From: Brachionus koreanus
Lineage: Eukaryota > Rotifera > Eurotatoria > Ploima > Brachionidae
Direction: 5' to 3'
Length of the DNA stretch: 56,225 bases
Assembly: GCA_016987375.1 (NCBI GenBank)
Contig: PJRA01000412.1
Span: 1,577,882-1,634,106, forward strand
Shown: positions 21,312 through 31,845 of the stretch, piece by piece
How the letters are laid out: every line of letters starts with the position of its first letter
Position numbering within the stretch: the stretch's first letter is position 1
The notes under the pieces: model-generated
The model's database searches: none
What the model was told of the DNA's origin: nothing
The model's input: only the letters and a program-made list of their open reading frames with translations
Translations under genes and position numbers: made by a program

Positions 21312-23615
21312 ATGAAATTCAATTTTTCGTTTTATGTGACAGGGGTCTTACTCGTTATACTAATCAATGACGGTAAAGTAAAAATTTAAAAAAATTTTCA
21401 TAAATAAATGTAAGAAATTTAAGTAATTTCCCAAATATCCACTACTATAAACTATTTAGACAAAACATACGAGAGTGAGCCCTATTACTACGACCTCTCG
21501 TTTATTAATAGCAATTTTACTAATGCTGGTAAATTATGTCTAAAAATTAACAATAAAAAAAAAATAATCAATTATTTAAGCATCAATTCGTAACAGATTT
21601 CCAATTAGAGAAAGAAATGGACATTCATCAGATGGCGATTTTTGTGATAGAATAAGGCGAATTCCATCATATATCAGGATTGATCTAAAACTTAGTTATT
21701 TTTATCAAAAATATACTGAAGCTTATGGCATACCAGTTGTTGGCTCTAATAAAGTAACAATTAATGGCCTGAAAAGAGCGTGTTATGTTTTAAAATTTTA
21801 TTTGGCTGGAAATACAGAAATAAGAAATATTTTTTATAAAAAAAATCTAAGAGTTGTGGTACTGGGAGCATCCGAAAATATTCTTAATATTCCTGAATAT
21901 GATTCATTGCCGTCAAGCTGGAATTTTATTAGAGGCCTGAGTCCAATTCCAAGTATACCATTGATCACAGTTGCTGAAGAAAATTTACTATGCTCAAACG
22001 ACAAATTTAGGTATCAATTAAAAATAGAATTTATGATAAAATAAACTATATTAAAATAAAAAGATCCGAAGATTTAATGGTTCATCAACTTTCTTATGGC
22101 TTATTGACTATGGAAGCTATTGACTCAACAACATTTTTCAATTTAAAAGAAGGGTACCAAAGAGCTCTTGAAACTGTTCCGTGGAGAAATAGCTTTGCTT
22201 TAGTCGACATTAAGGAATATCTAGCCAGTGCAGTATTAAAAAATAAAAGAATAAATAATATTTAGTTTAATTCAAATTTTTAGATTGATGCATATTTGGG
22301 ATCTTATGGCAAAAAAGAAGACTTTTTGTTTACGCTTATTGATTTAAAAGCAAATGATCCTTACATCATTAAGATAATAGAAAAAATTTTTCCGTGTGAT
22401 AATTATTATATAAATAAATGCAAGGCTTCTAAAGGTAATTTTTGAGGCTAATTGAAAGTGGAAACTCTTTCTAATTTTCAGTGATAATGCTAAAAACTGA
22501 TATAAAAAAATTTTTTTCAAGGTGCTTACTAAGTTTAATGCATTATAAAATTGCTTAAAAATTCAATAAATAGAACTAAATAAAATTTTTAATTAAAATT
22601 TTTTAAGCAATATCAATAAAACTCATAGATCTCCATTTATAATTTTTTATAATTATTAAAAATTATCAAAATTTTTCTCTTAAAGAAATCGAGCTAATTC
22701 AAAGAATTAAATTGGGTAAATCTTGTAAAAATGACGAATCAGTGACACAGTCAATATATGCCTTAAAATCATCTCTAGCAACTGTTACTCAAGTATCATC
22801 AAACAATAAAATTAGTCGTGGACTTAATTCAACTGAAATGCCTCAAACAACAGCTATAATTCAATTATCTAAAACTAGAATTTCACCTTTCACTTCAGTT
22901 TTAAAAAATGATGAACAATCAGGTCATATTTATTCTCATAGATAAAAAAATTTAATTAAAATTTTAATTTTAATTTTCTTTTTAGGTTGTTTTGATTTAA
23001 ATAAGAATTGCCAAATTTGGGCTTTTAAAGGTGAATGTGTGAGAAATCGTCAGTACATGAGTTTAGAGTGCAAAGAAAGCTGTAAGTTCTGTGAGGAGCA
23101 GATTACAACAAAAATAAATATAATAAAGGATTCAACTAAAAAAATCAATATATCGGGTTATTATCCTTAAAAAAATATAAAAAATAAATAATATTAATTA
23201 ATTTACTTAAATTAAAGTGTATGAGAATTTTTGCAAAGACGATTATGCACATTGTCCGGTTTTAGCTTTGAGAGGTGATTGCAAAACCAATCCATTTTAT
23301 ATGCTCCAAGCATGCAAACGATCGTGTAATCTTTGTGGTGATTTAGTTGATGAAAAAAATCGAATTCATCCAACAACTAAAAAGCTATTGATTAGAAGGC
23401 CTATTCATACAAAAAGTTCTAGCAGTTACTTCATGAGACCACTTACAACTGTAGAACAAATTAAGAAGACAAGTGAAAATAAAGATACTACTAGTGCTAA
23501 GCATGACTGCAAAGATTTGGTTCACTATTGTGCAGATCTTGCTCAACGTGGAGATTGTGAAACAAATAAAGATTCTATGGCATATTATTGTGCCAAGACA
23601 TGCAGAGTATGCTAG
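21312..23615 (+). CDS. secreted pseudo-metallopeptidase-like protein with three ShK domains
   Basis: Eight exons (21312-21372, 21460-21528, 21581-22010, 22064-22232, 22284-22434, 22686-22922, 22986-23156, 23218-23615) give 561 residues. Residues 1-20 form a signal peptide, so the protein should be secreted. Residues about 60-250 resemble a family of invertebrate and fungal secreted proteins related to the anthrax lethal factor-like peptidase fold: blocks such as YGIPVVGS, LPSSWN, RGL and EENLLC followed by a helix that normally carries HExxH. Here that helix reads HQLSY (194-198), so the Glu and second His are missing and zinc peptidase activity is unlikely. A Ser/Thr-rich linker follows, then three six-cysteine ShK (ShKT) domains at about 374-408, 435-469 and 527-561, the last ending at the stop. 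ShK domains are common in secreted invertebrate enzymes and matrix proteins. Poly(A) signal at 23728. Confidence 0.8.
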
Positions 23616-23998
23616 GTCAAAAAGTAAAAGTTTTCAATTCTAGTATACAAATTTGAAAATATTGATATTAGATATTGTTTGTAATAGATTAATTTAGAAT
23701 TTAAAATTAAATTTTATCTAAGTATTAAATAAAGTATTGATGTTAGAGTTTTTAAATATTTAAGATATACTTTTGCTCAATTCTTCACTTTTAACTATTA
23801 CTTATTTAAAAATTTAAATTCTTTTAAGATTTAAATCTTAAATTAAATTAAATTTTTTAAATTTAAATCTTTTAAATCCAAATTAAAAAAAAAAAAAAAC
23901 AAAATATATGTATATATATTTTAGATAATTAATAAAAAAAATTTGCAAATAATTCGAGAAATATTGTATTATAAAAATTTTCATCATTGAAATTAGCT
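23616..23998. other. spacer between convergent genes
   Basis: 383 bp between the stop codons of the ShK protein (plus) and CFAP91 (minus). It holds AATAAA at 23728-23733 and a low-complexity AAATTTAAA/TTTAAAT stretch at 23800-23900 ending in an A-run and a short TA repeat. No gene. Confidence 0.6.
23728..23733 (+). terminator. poly(A) signal AATAAA
   Basis: Canonical hexamer 113 bp after the stop codon of the ShK-domain gene. Confidence 0.5.
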
Positions 23999-26763
23999 CT
24001 AATCATCCGATGTCTCATTATTGCTATTTGATAAAGCTTTATTTGTTTCTGAATATATTTCTTTGTGAGCTGCCATAAGATAAGGTTCTTGTTTGGATTT
24101 TACTAGTCAAAAAATTAATACTAACATATCAATATTAAAATATGAAATTTACTTTGTTGACGATAGACTTCTTTTTGGGCTTCTGGTATCAAAAACCCGT
24201 GAACCAATTCAGCTACTATTTCTTCACTTTCCACAGCAGATCTCCTAAAAAAATTAAACTAAAAAAATTTATACTTCATAATTTATTTAATACGTTTTCT
24301 CGACTTCATAAGCAACATCGTTAATTTTATTGGCCATCTCATGTACTTCTTTTCGAGCTTCTTCATCGGCGACTTGATCAATTGTTTCCAATATACAATC
24401 TTCCAGATAAGTTTCAACACAATCTTGTTGAGTTTTAAGCATCTAAAATAAGACTTATAAACAAATAATGCGCAAATATTTATTTCTAAAATAAACTTGT
24501 TTGAAAATTTCATCATCTTCTCTTCTTCGTCTTTCCTCTACTTGTCTTAATCCACTTTCTTCGGCTTCTCTCATGCGTCTCTGCCTCTCAGCCAACATGG
24601 CAAACGCATGGATTCTTCTTTCCTCTTGTAAACGAATTAATTCTTTGCTCAAAAAGTCCAGCATGTCACAAACGGTTTCGCCTTCCAAGTTTTGCAATAC
24701 TTCGTCTTTTAAATCTTCGGCTTGGTTCGTCAAATGTCGTTGACGCTGCAAAGTCAAAACTTTCTGTTTGTAGAGCTTAGTATTAGACTGGTCAACAGTT
24801 TGTAAGGCATGAGTGCTGGAAACTTCCTTTATCAAAACTAATTTTTCCTGTTTTCCATCATACATCTAGAAAAAATTTTTATTTAAATTTTTTTCACATT
24901 ATTTAACTTTCTGATCATACCATATTTTGAATTGCTTTTCCTCTGATTATTTTTTGAAGATAAATAATTGCCAGCTCTTTTTCTTCTTCTTCGGGATCTG
25001 GTATGTCGATACGTGGTGTCGGCGGTCTGGGCACTGGTTTTTCTATCAATTTCAAAAATCTCAACGGCTTTTCTTCCGTCTTTTTCTGCTCTTTTATGGC
25101 CAACAAATTCTTTAGAAATTAATAAAAATAAATCCTAAATTAAAAAAATTGTAAAATACAGAATGAATGTCTTCAAGGCGTTTTTCTTCTCTGTATTTTC
25201 GTTTTAAGTAGCCATCTTGGGTATGTTGATTTCTTTTTGGCGGGTCAATTTTAAGCTGAAGAACATAATGAGGTAGCGAAGCTTCTAATTCCAAAAGGCC
25301 TAATCAAAGATACATTTTTATTTTCTTCTAATTTTTCAGATTTTTTTTTAGCAAAATAAATAAGTCACCTTGGTATGTGTCCAAATATCTATTTTTTACC
25401 ACATAATTATCGGCATTTTTGTCTGGAAAGTAGCCCACACGAGTCAAAGGTGCATAAGTGTCACTTTCAAAATTAGAATATTCCTCAATTATATTTCTTT
25501 TTTTTAATTCACTTTTAGGATTTTCTCTTTTTTTAATTAGCTTACGAATGTCTAAAAATTTTTTAGTTTAAAAAACAAAGAAAATTTTTTTTTCAATTAA
25601 AAAAAATACTTTTTATATTCTCAGCTCTTAATTTTTTGATTTTAGCGTCTTTTTCTTTTTGCTTTTTTACCCATAACTTGTCAAGCTTTTTGGCTAGTAT
25701 GCCAGCTTGATTTTCTTCACGGTCTCTAAGCATTTTTTTCAACAATTCCATCCTCATATTCTGTATTCTGACATAAATTTAAATATAATTTAAACATAAA
25801 AGAAATAATATAAATACTCTTCAATTTCTTTTTCACGAAACATCCACTCTTTGCGCTCCATTTCAGTCATCATCTTCAGCCTCTTTTCCCATTGAGATGG
25901 ATCATTGATAGGTGGTAAAGTAGCTTCCCAGGCGCGTTTTGCTCGAGCTCTCTCGATCATTTCAACTTCAGCTAGACCAACAGGTAGACCACGGCCATTA
26001 GCCAATGTAATCAAAGTTAACAACTCTGGCTGTTCACCAGGTTTTACTACATACTCAGGAGTGTATGGATCAGTTTGAGCTTCACCGTCCCTGTAATCAG
26101 TTTGAGTACCAATAGTCTTCGCGTAGCTGGTTTGAGGTCGATTTGATTCATTTAGTCGTTGCTGATCTTGATCTTGACTGCGAAATGTGTCTAGAACTAC
26201 ATATGGTGGTATGGCGTTAATAAATGGAATTATTGGTTTTTTAGCGAATTTGTGCCTGTCTTTTCCATCTAAATCATGATTTTCGTAAACTACAGATGGT
26301 ATTTTTATGCTGTGATCTCCAGTCATACTTGATATAAGAAATATAAAACTTACAAATTAGAGCTAAGCTTAAAAAAATTTACAGTTTTTGAAGAATTAAT
26401 TTTTCTCTCGAGTAATTTTGTTTTCCTGGCCAATCTTGGTTCATATGATTTGGTAAAACTAGATTATTTTTTAGCTGTAGAGTAAAACGTGGATGATGTT
26501 GAAGTTCACTAAACATGGTTCTATAATTTGGTTGTAAATGCTTAATAAGAAATAATTTTTTTATAAATTTTATTTAAAAAAATTAAATTAATTACAATGT
26601 TAGTATTTCCGCTTTGTGATTTAATAGCTTGAAATTGGTGATCAGTTTGGTTTGAAAGATGATAGTTTTTGTCATAAATGTAATCAAATGCCCGATTTTC
26701 CATCATCTTTGGTCTTCCAAAAGAATTGCTTCCTTGTTTCTGCTGAACAATTGTGCTCGTCAT
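23999..26763 (-). CDS. CFAP91: cilia and flagella associated protein 91 (MAATS1)
   Basis: Eleven exons (26763-26596, 26540-26383, 26327-25818, 25767-25610, 25551-25369, 25299-25160, 25109-24921, 24865-24497, 24442-24294, 24244-24153, 24102-23999) give 739 residues, near the 767 of the human protein. CFAP91 is a radial-spoke and calmodulin-associated scaffold of the motile axoneme (FAP91 in Chlamydomonas). Conserved blocks are in order: NRAFDYIYD near the start; GTQTDYRD..AQTDPY..EYVV around 182-200; AEVEMIERAR.KRAWEA; MERKEW.FREKEIE; Y.P.TRVGYFPD; PTPRIDIPDPEEEE; IIYLQKIIRGKAIQNMMYDGK; FLSKELIRLQEERRIHAFAMLAERQRR; SEEIVAELVHGFLIPE. Long charged helical segments suit an axonemal scaffold. An X-box-like site lies 141 bp upstream. 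Confidence 0.93.
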
Positions 26764-26903
26764 TTTTAAACAGCAAATAATTCAACAATGTCAATGTTTT
26801 AAGGTCCTAGCCAATTTAATAGTCCTGATTTTAGTTAGGAACAACTCTTGTATATGGAGAAATTTCATATAAAAAATATATAATAAAAAATAAAAAAAAA
26901 ATT

Positions 26904-26917
26904 GTTTCTATGGTAAC
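26904..26917 (-). promoter_or_regulatory. RFX X-box-like site
   Basis: GTTTCTATGGTAAC, one base from GTTNCC-AT-GGTAAC, a near-ideal RFX X-box with a perfect second half-site. It sits 141 bp upstream of the CFAP91 start codon. Confidence 0.6.
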
Positions 26918-28383
26918 TATTGAATATAAAAATCTTACCTTCACCTATACTTTAATTAATTTTAATTAATTTTGAATATTTTTTCTTTAAATTTTAAATC
27001 TTATCCAAAGGGAAGATCTAGTATAAATTTTGATTTATGTATTTAAGTAATAACTAAATTAAATGTTTTTTTTTAATCTAAAAAAAAATATTTTATTCTT
27101 AAAATTCTTGAAGAAAGACAAAAAAAGGAGCCTTAATATTTTCATATCATAAAAAAAGTAAAAAAATTAATAAAATTAGTATTTTAATATATATTTTAAA
27201 TTAGTATTATTTATTAATAAAATAAAACTAATCAAGTATTTATTTATTAAATCGAGTTTTTTTTCTACTTTTTATTTTCGTTAACAAAATTAAGTGTTAC
27301 ACCATAATTTAATTAGAATAGCAATAAAATTAATAAAAATAAAACAGAAAGAGTAATTAACTAATTTAATTATAAAGTAAAAAAATTACATTTGTTGATA
27401 CAATAGAAGTATATTTTTTATTTGATTACCGCAAGTTTTACAAGTGTTATGATTAACATCAATTGCGGAAGATTAAGAACTTGTTGTCGGCAAAACACAA
27501 GTTTGCTTCTATGAGGAACATCATCTTCTATTCCAAGTTATTCGTCATTCAATATTTCGTTTGCTGATTCCTCTAAAATGCTCTCTTTCGACTTATTTTT
27601 AAAATTTTTGAATTTCATAGTTATTTATTTGTTTTCTTATCGAGCTAATGCTCCTTCAGATTTAAAAATAAAATGAAATAAATGATATGAAAATATTAAA
27701 AAATAGATAAAATGAAATAAGGAGTTACAAGTACATATGTTTAATTTTCTGATGGCTTGGGAAAAAAGGAAGAAATAGTAAGGTAGCAGTTACACAATGG
27801 AGTCGGGTATTCGATATTTATTGATGTTAATAATAAAAAACTTTAATAACTTAAAACCTATCAGTTGTTTTCTATTAAGTTTATGGACTAAATGAGTTTT
27901 AACATTAATGAGTACATGGATAATTAATTAATATTTAGGTAAAAATCATTCATTAGGTAAAATAAATTAAATTTGTTTAAGAATACTATATGTTTTAAAT
28001 AATTTTTTAATTGTTTTTTGTTAATTATATTTGTGGCATTTTTTTCTATTTTTATGGATATAGTTAACTGAAGTCCCATTAAAAGTTGAATTAACTTTTA
28101 AAAAGAATTATCACCTTGTGTAATTATATATTAATCACAAGATAGGGATAATGTCATTAGTTTTACATTTGGCTAATTTAATTAAAATAGTACTTTATGG
28201 TGAAATTTGATCTAAATTTTTTTTCAATAAATTTTTAAATTTTTAAAAAATTAAAGTCATATAATTTCAATTTTTTATAGTTATTTTTTGTATAAAATTT
28301 CATTTAAAAATTTCATAGAAGTTAATAAAAAACTAAATATTCAAACTGAAAAATTTCCTCTAGTTAAAATTTTATTTTATTGA

Positions 28384-28600
28384 TACTAACGCGGCAAAAT
28401 GAAAATAATTTTAAATTTTTACATTTTTACATTTTCATATTTTTAGATTTTTTGTGCAATTTTTCAGAAATTTTTTATTTTATTTTTGTTTACCAAAAAA
28501 TTTGAGAGAGTTTTTTTGATTTCTGAAAAATTGCACAAAAAATCTAAAAATATGAAAATGTAAAAATGTAAAATTATTTTAATTTTGCCTACTAATGCTT
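28384..28600. repeat. fold-back element with perfect 51-bp arms
   Basis: 28421-28471 is the exact reverse complement of 28519-28569, with a 47-bp spacer. Outside the perfect core, similarity continues for about 30 bp (GGCAAAAT, AAAATAATTTTA blocks) with one 7-8 bp indel. RNA from either strand would form a long hairpin. A MITE or a recent inverted duplication would explain it. Confidence 0.75.
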
Positions 28601-31600
28601 TTTTTTCTAAAATTTTTTCAATTGAAAAAATAATCGAAAATTGACGAAATATAAAGGCTATGAGGTCTTGAAAACCTTAATCGAATAAACGTCCTTTGGA
28701 GTATAGAAAAAGGTTTTTAAATGATACTCAAAATAACTTAAATTTTTATATTCATTGTCAATAGGGTGTAAATTTTTTAAATAATATTTGATTTAAATTT
28801 AATGAATTTCTGTAGTTACTGAAAACTTTCTATCGCTATTGAATTAAACAAAATTCCATTTGCCTTGGTAATATTCATAATTTCATAAGTTATTGAGAAT
28901 TTATTTTAAACAATAATTACCTCATGTTCTATAAATAAAACAAAACTAAATAATTGAAAAAAAACGGTAGCTTAAAAATAATTTTTAATTTATTTATTTG
29001 ATTTTATTTACTGACAGGTCATGCCTCTTAAACTTGGAAGTAGGATCTAATTTTTGCTTGAAGTATATCGTTCCTTACCCATTGATAAAGTCAACGCATG
29101 TTTGTTATAGATTTCAATTACTTGACTTGAATAGATTCCAAGATTTTTATAATAAAAAGATATTTAAAAAATAAAAAAATGTTGTTAGAATTCTGATTAT
29201 TAGTATTAATTTTTTTATTTAAGTGCAAATTTAAATTATTTATTTGAAGAAATTAAAAATGCTAAATTTCATGATTGAAGGAAAACATCTTTTATTTTAT
29301 TTTAAATATTATAATAATTAAATAATGATTCTTATATGAAAAAATGAGACAAAACTCTTCTAATGCTAGATAACTTATTTTTTCGATAAAATTAAGATAA
29401 TACATTTAGAGCAAATTTGGTAATTAATAAATGTAAGCGAAATTATTACACTTTTAAAAATTTCGTTTTAGCAATTTATTAGGATTTTTTGGAGGGTATT
29501 TTATTTGAATCTAAAAAGAGAGATATTAACATGGTTTTATGCAATAGACGAAAATAAAATCTGCTTTAAAAATGAACTGACCGTTTTATATACTTGTTTT
29601 ATTTTTTAATCTTAATTTTTTATAGTTTATAATATAAAAAAAATAATTTTTGATTCAGTTTTGCAAAAATATTTTATAGCTTTTCAAAAATTATTGTTAT
29701 ATAAAAGTTACTCATAATTTTGATATTTGAGCGGATTAAAAAAAAAGCATTTTTGTTTTAATACCTGTACACAAATATAGCAAACATTATAAAGTTCTTA
29801 ATGTTATGTTTGATTTAATCTTTTTTTAAATAGGATTCAAACCTAATGTCATTAAGTAATCAAATAAACTAATTGCTAAAAGTTTACATAACAGCTTCAA
29901 TTTCTGTTTCCAAACCTTGGATTGTTCCATGTGATATACGTTTGATAGCAAACGTATTTTATTTAGTATAAAAAATGATGATTTTTCAAGTTTTGCATAA
30001 TTTAGTAGGATCTGGTGAATCGTAAAAATTAAAACAAATAAGTCCCTTAATTTTAATTTTTCAAAAATTTAGTTTGAAATTGTAATTTTTAGCTTCAAAT
30101 TCATTTGTTTACTTGACAAGTCATTTTAATCTTATTTTTAAACTAATAACCAAAATCTTACAAATTTAGGTGAAACAGAATCATTTCGATGCATGTACTG
30201 AATTCACTTTTTTAAATTTTAATTTAGTAAATTGAATTTTATCTCAAATTTTTTCTTAATAAAGAAAAAATCTGTTTAAAGTAAAAACTAGAATTTTCTA
30301 ATTAGGTTTAAGCTGATTTTGATGAGTAAATTTAATTTTAAATTTATTTTTAATTGATATAAGTAAAATTATTTTTTTTTCGATTTTTTGTGATTTAAAT
30401 CGTCTTGTAAATGAAAGGTTTTAGAGAGAAATTTTTTTTTAATTTTGTTTATCATTTGGTGTTAAATTAAAAATTATCAATTAAACTTATTAGTATAAAA
30501 AAAAGATAAATTAAAATCTTTTTTTTCTGAATAATTAAATTTTCTGAAATAATTTTAATTCACTTTTTTCCCTAATAAAAAATAAAATTTGGAAATCAAT
30601 TTTTTCTTTAATTATTTAAAAATTTTAATTTAGAAGAAATGATTAAGTGACTTATTTTGGTACTTGGATGACTTAGCATAAATGGTTAAATTGATGTGTA
30701 TTTTTATAAGGTTTATACGTCATTAAAATAGAGGCTTCTAGTAACTCATGTTATTTTTTTAAATTTTAATCGAATATTTATTTAACCAAAAAAAAAAAAA
30801 TTTGGCTTATTTTTAAAATTGCTAAGTCATTTTACAGTTTAAATTAAAAAATCTAAGAGAATTATTAATTTAGAATTTTTAAAAGTTAGATCTTTTTTGC
30901 AAATTTTTTTTTAACTCTAATTTAAGAAAGTTGATCGATTAATTTAGAAAAATTAAATTTTTATTTTTTTTAAATGAAGAGAGGAACCTTTAGACTTCTT
31001 CATCTAGAATCCGCTCACTCCATTTATCGAAAATAATCGCTTGGTAAATTTCATAATTTATCGAAAAAATCATAATTGAATAATTTTTGTGTTTAATATG
31101 CATCCAATAGCTTCTAAACATCCACATTGATTAAAGCTTGGTTAATTCTGATCTCTGGCGTCTTGCTCAGCATAATCATAATTAGATCCATTTTTAAATT
31201 TTGGTTAAACAAGCTAAATTTTTAAAAGTGTCATTTGAACAACTGATTTAAGCTATTTCTTCACTCAATACAAACTAATTTTATTAAGACTCCTTTTAAA
31301 TTTTCTATTTTTTCTCAGTTTTAACGTCATTTTAAATTAGCGGTCTATTCAAAGCTTGATTCGACTACTGTTTAAACAACCAAAGTTAGAAACAAAATTT
31401 TCAAACAAAATAGATTAAATTTAAGTGTGTTTTGTATAAATATATTTAATTTGAAAATTATTTAACACAATATAACTAAGCATGTAAAAAAGGATGATTA
31501 TGTTTTTTTTTTTAATTTTTCAGGCAACAATAATTTTGTATAAAAAAAATTAAATATAATTAAAATGGTTTCAAAAATAATAGTGTCGATGTAAAATATC

Positions 31601-31845
31601 AAATTATCAGAGCACTTTGATTTAAGCTTCAAGTTTCTTATTTAAAATAAAGTTCACTTTGTCTCGCAAAGGCCATTTTTGTAAAGGTAATTTCTAATAT
31701 TTCAAAACACTTTTTTTTAAATAAAGCTTAATTGAAGATAAGCTTTTTTTCTAAGTACACAATTAAAAATAGATAAAGCACAGTTAAATTTTGTTTTATT
31801 TTTAAGATTATTTTTGATTTTCATATAAATAAATTTAAATCAACA

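Larger units (their letters stand above)
26764..31845. other. 5.1-kb gene-free region
   Basis: Between the divergent 5' ends of CFAP91 and the SLC6 gene. It holds the X-box-like site at 26904-26917 and a perfect 51-bp fold-back at 28421-28569. The rest is very A+T-rich with short homopolymer runs. I see no exon, RNA gene or longer repeat; regulatory elements of the SLC6 gene may lie here. Confidence 0.5.

Noticed and set aside
22712..22945. Separate small gene
   Set aside because: It fits as exon 6 (22686-22922) of the ShK gene in the right phase on both sides.
21312..23615. Venom toxin gene
   Set aside because: ShK domains are named after a toxin, but here they are C-terminal modules of a large secreted protein, a common non-toxin arrangement in invertebrates.
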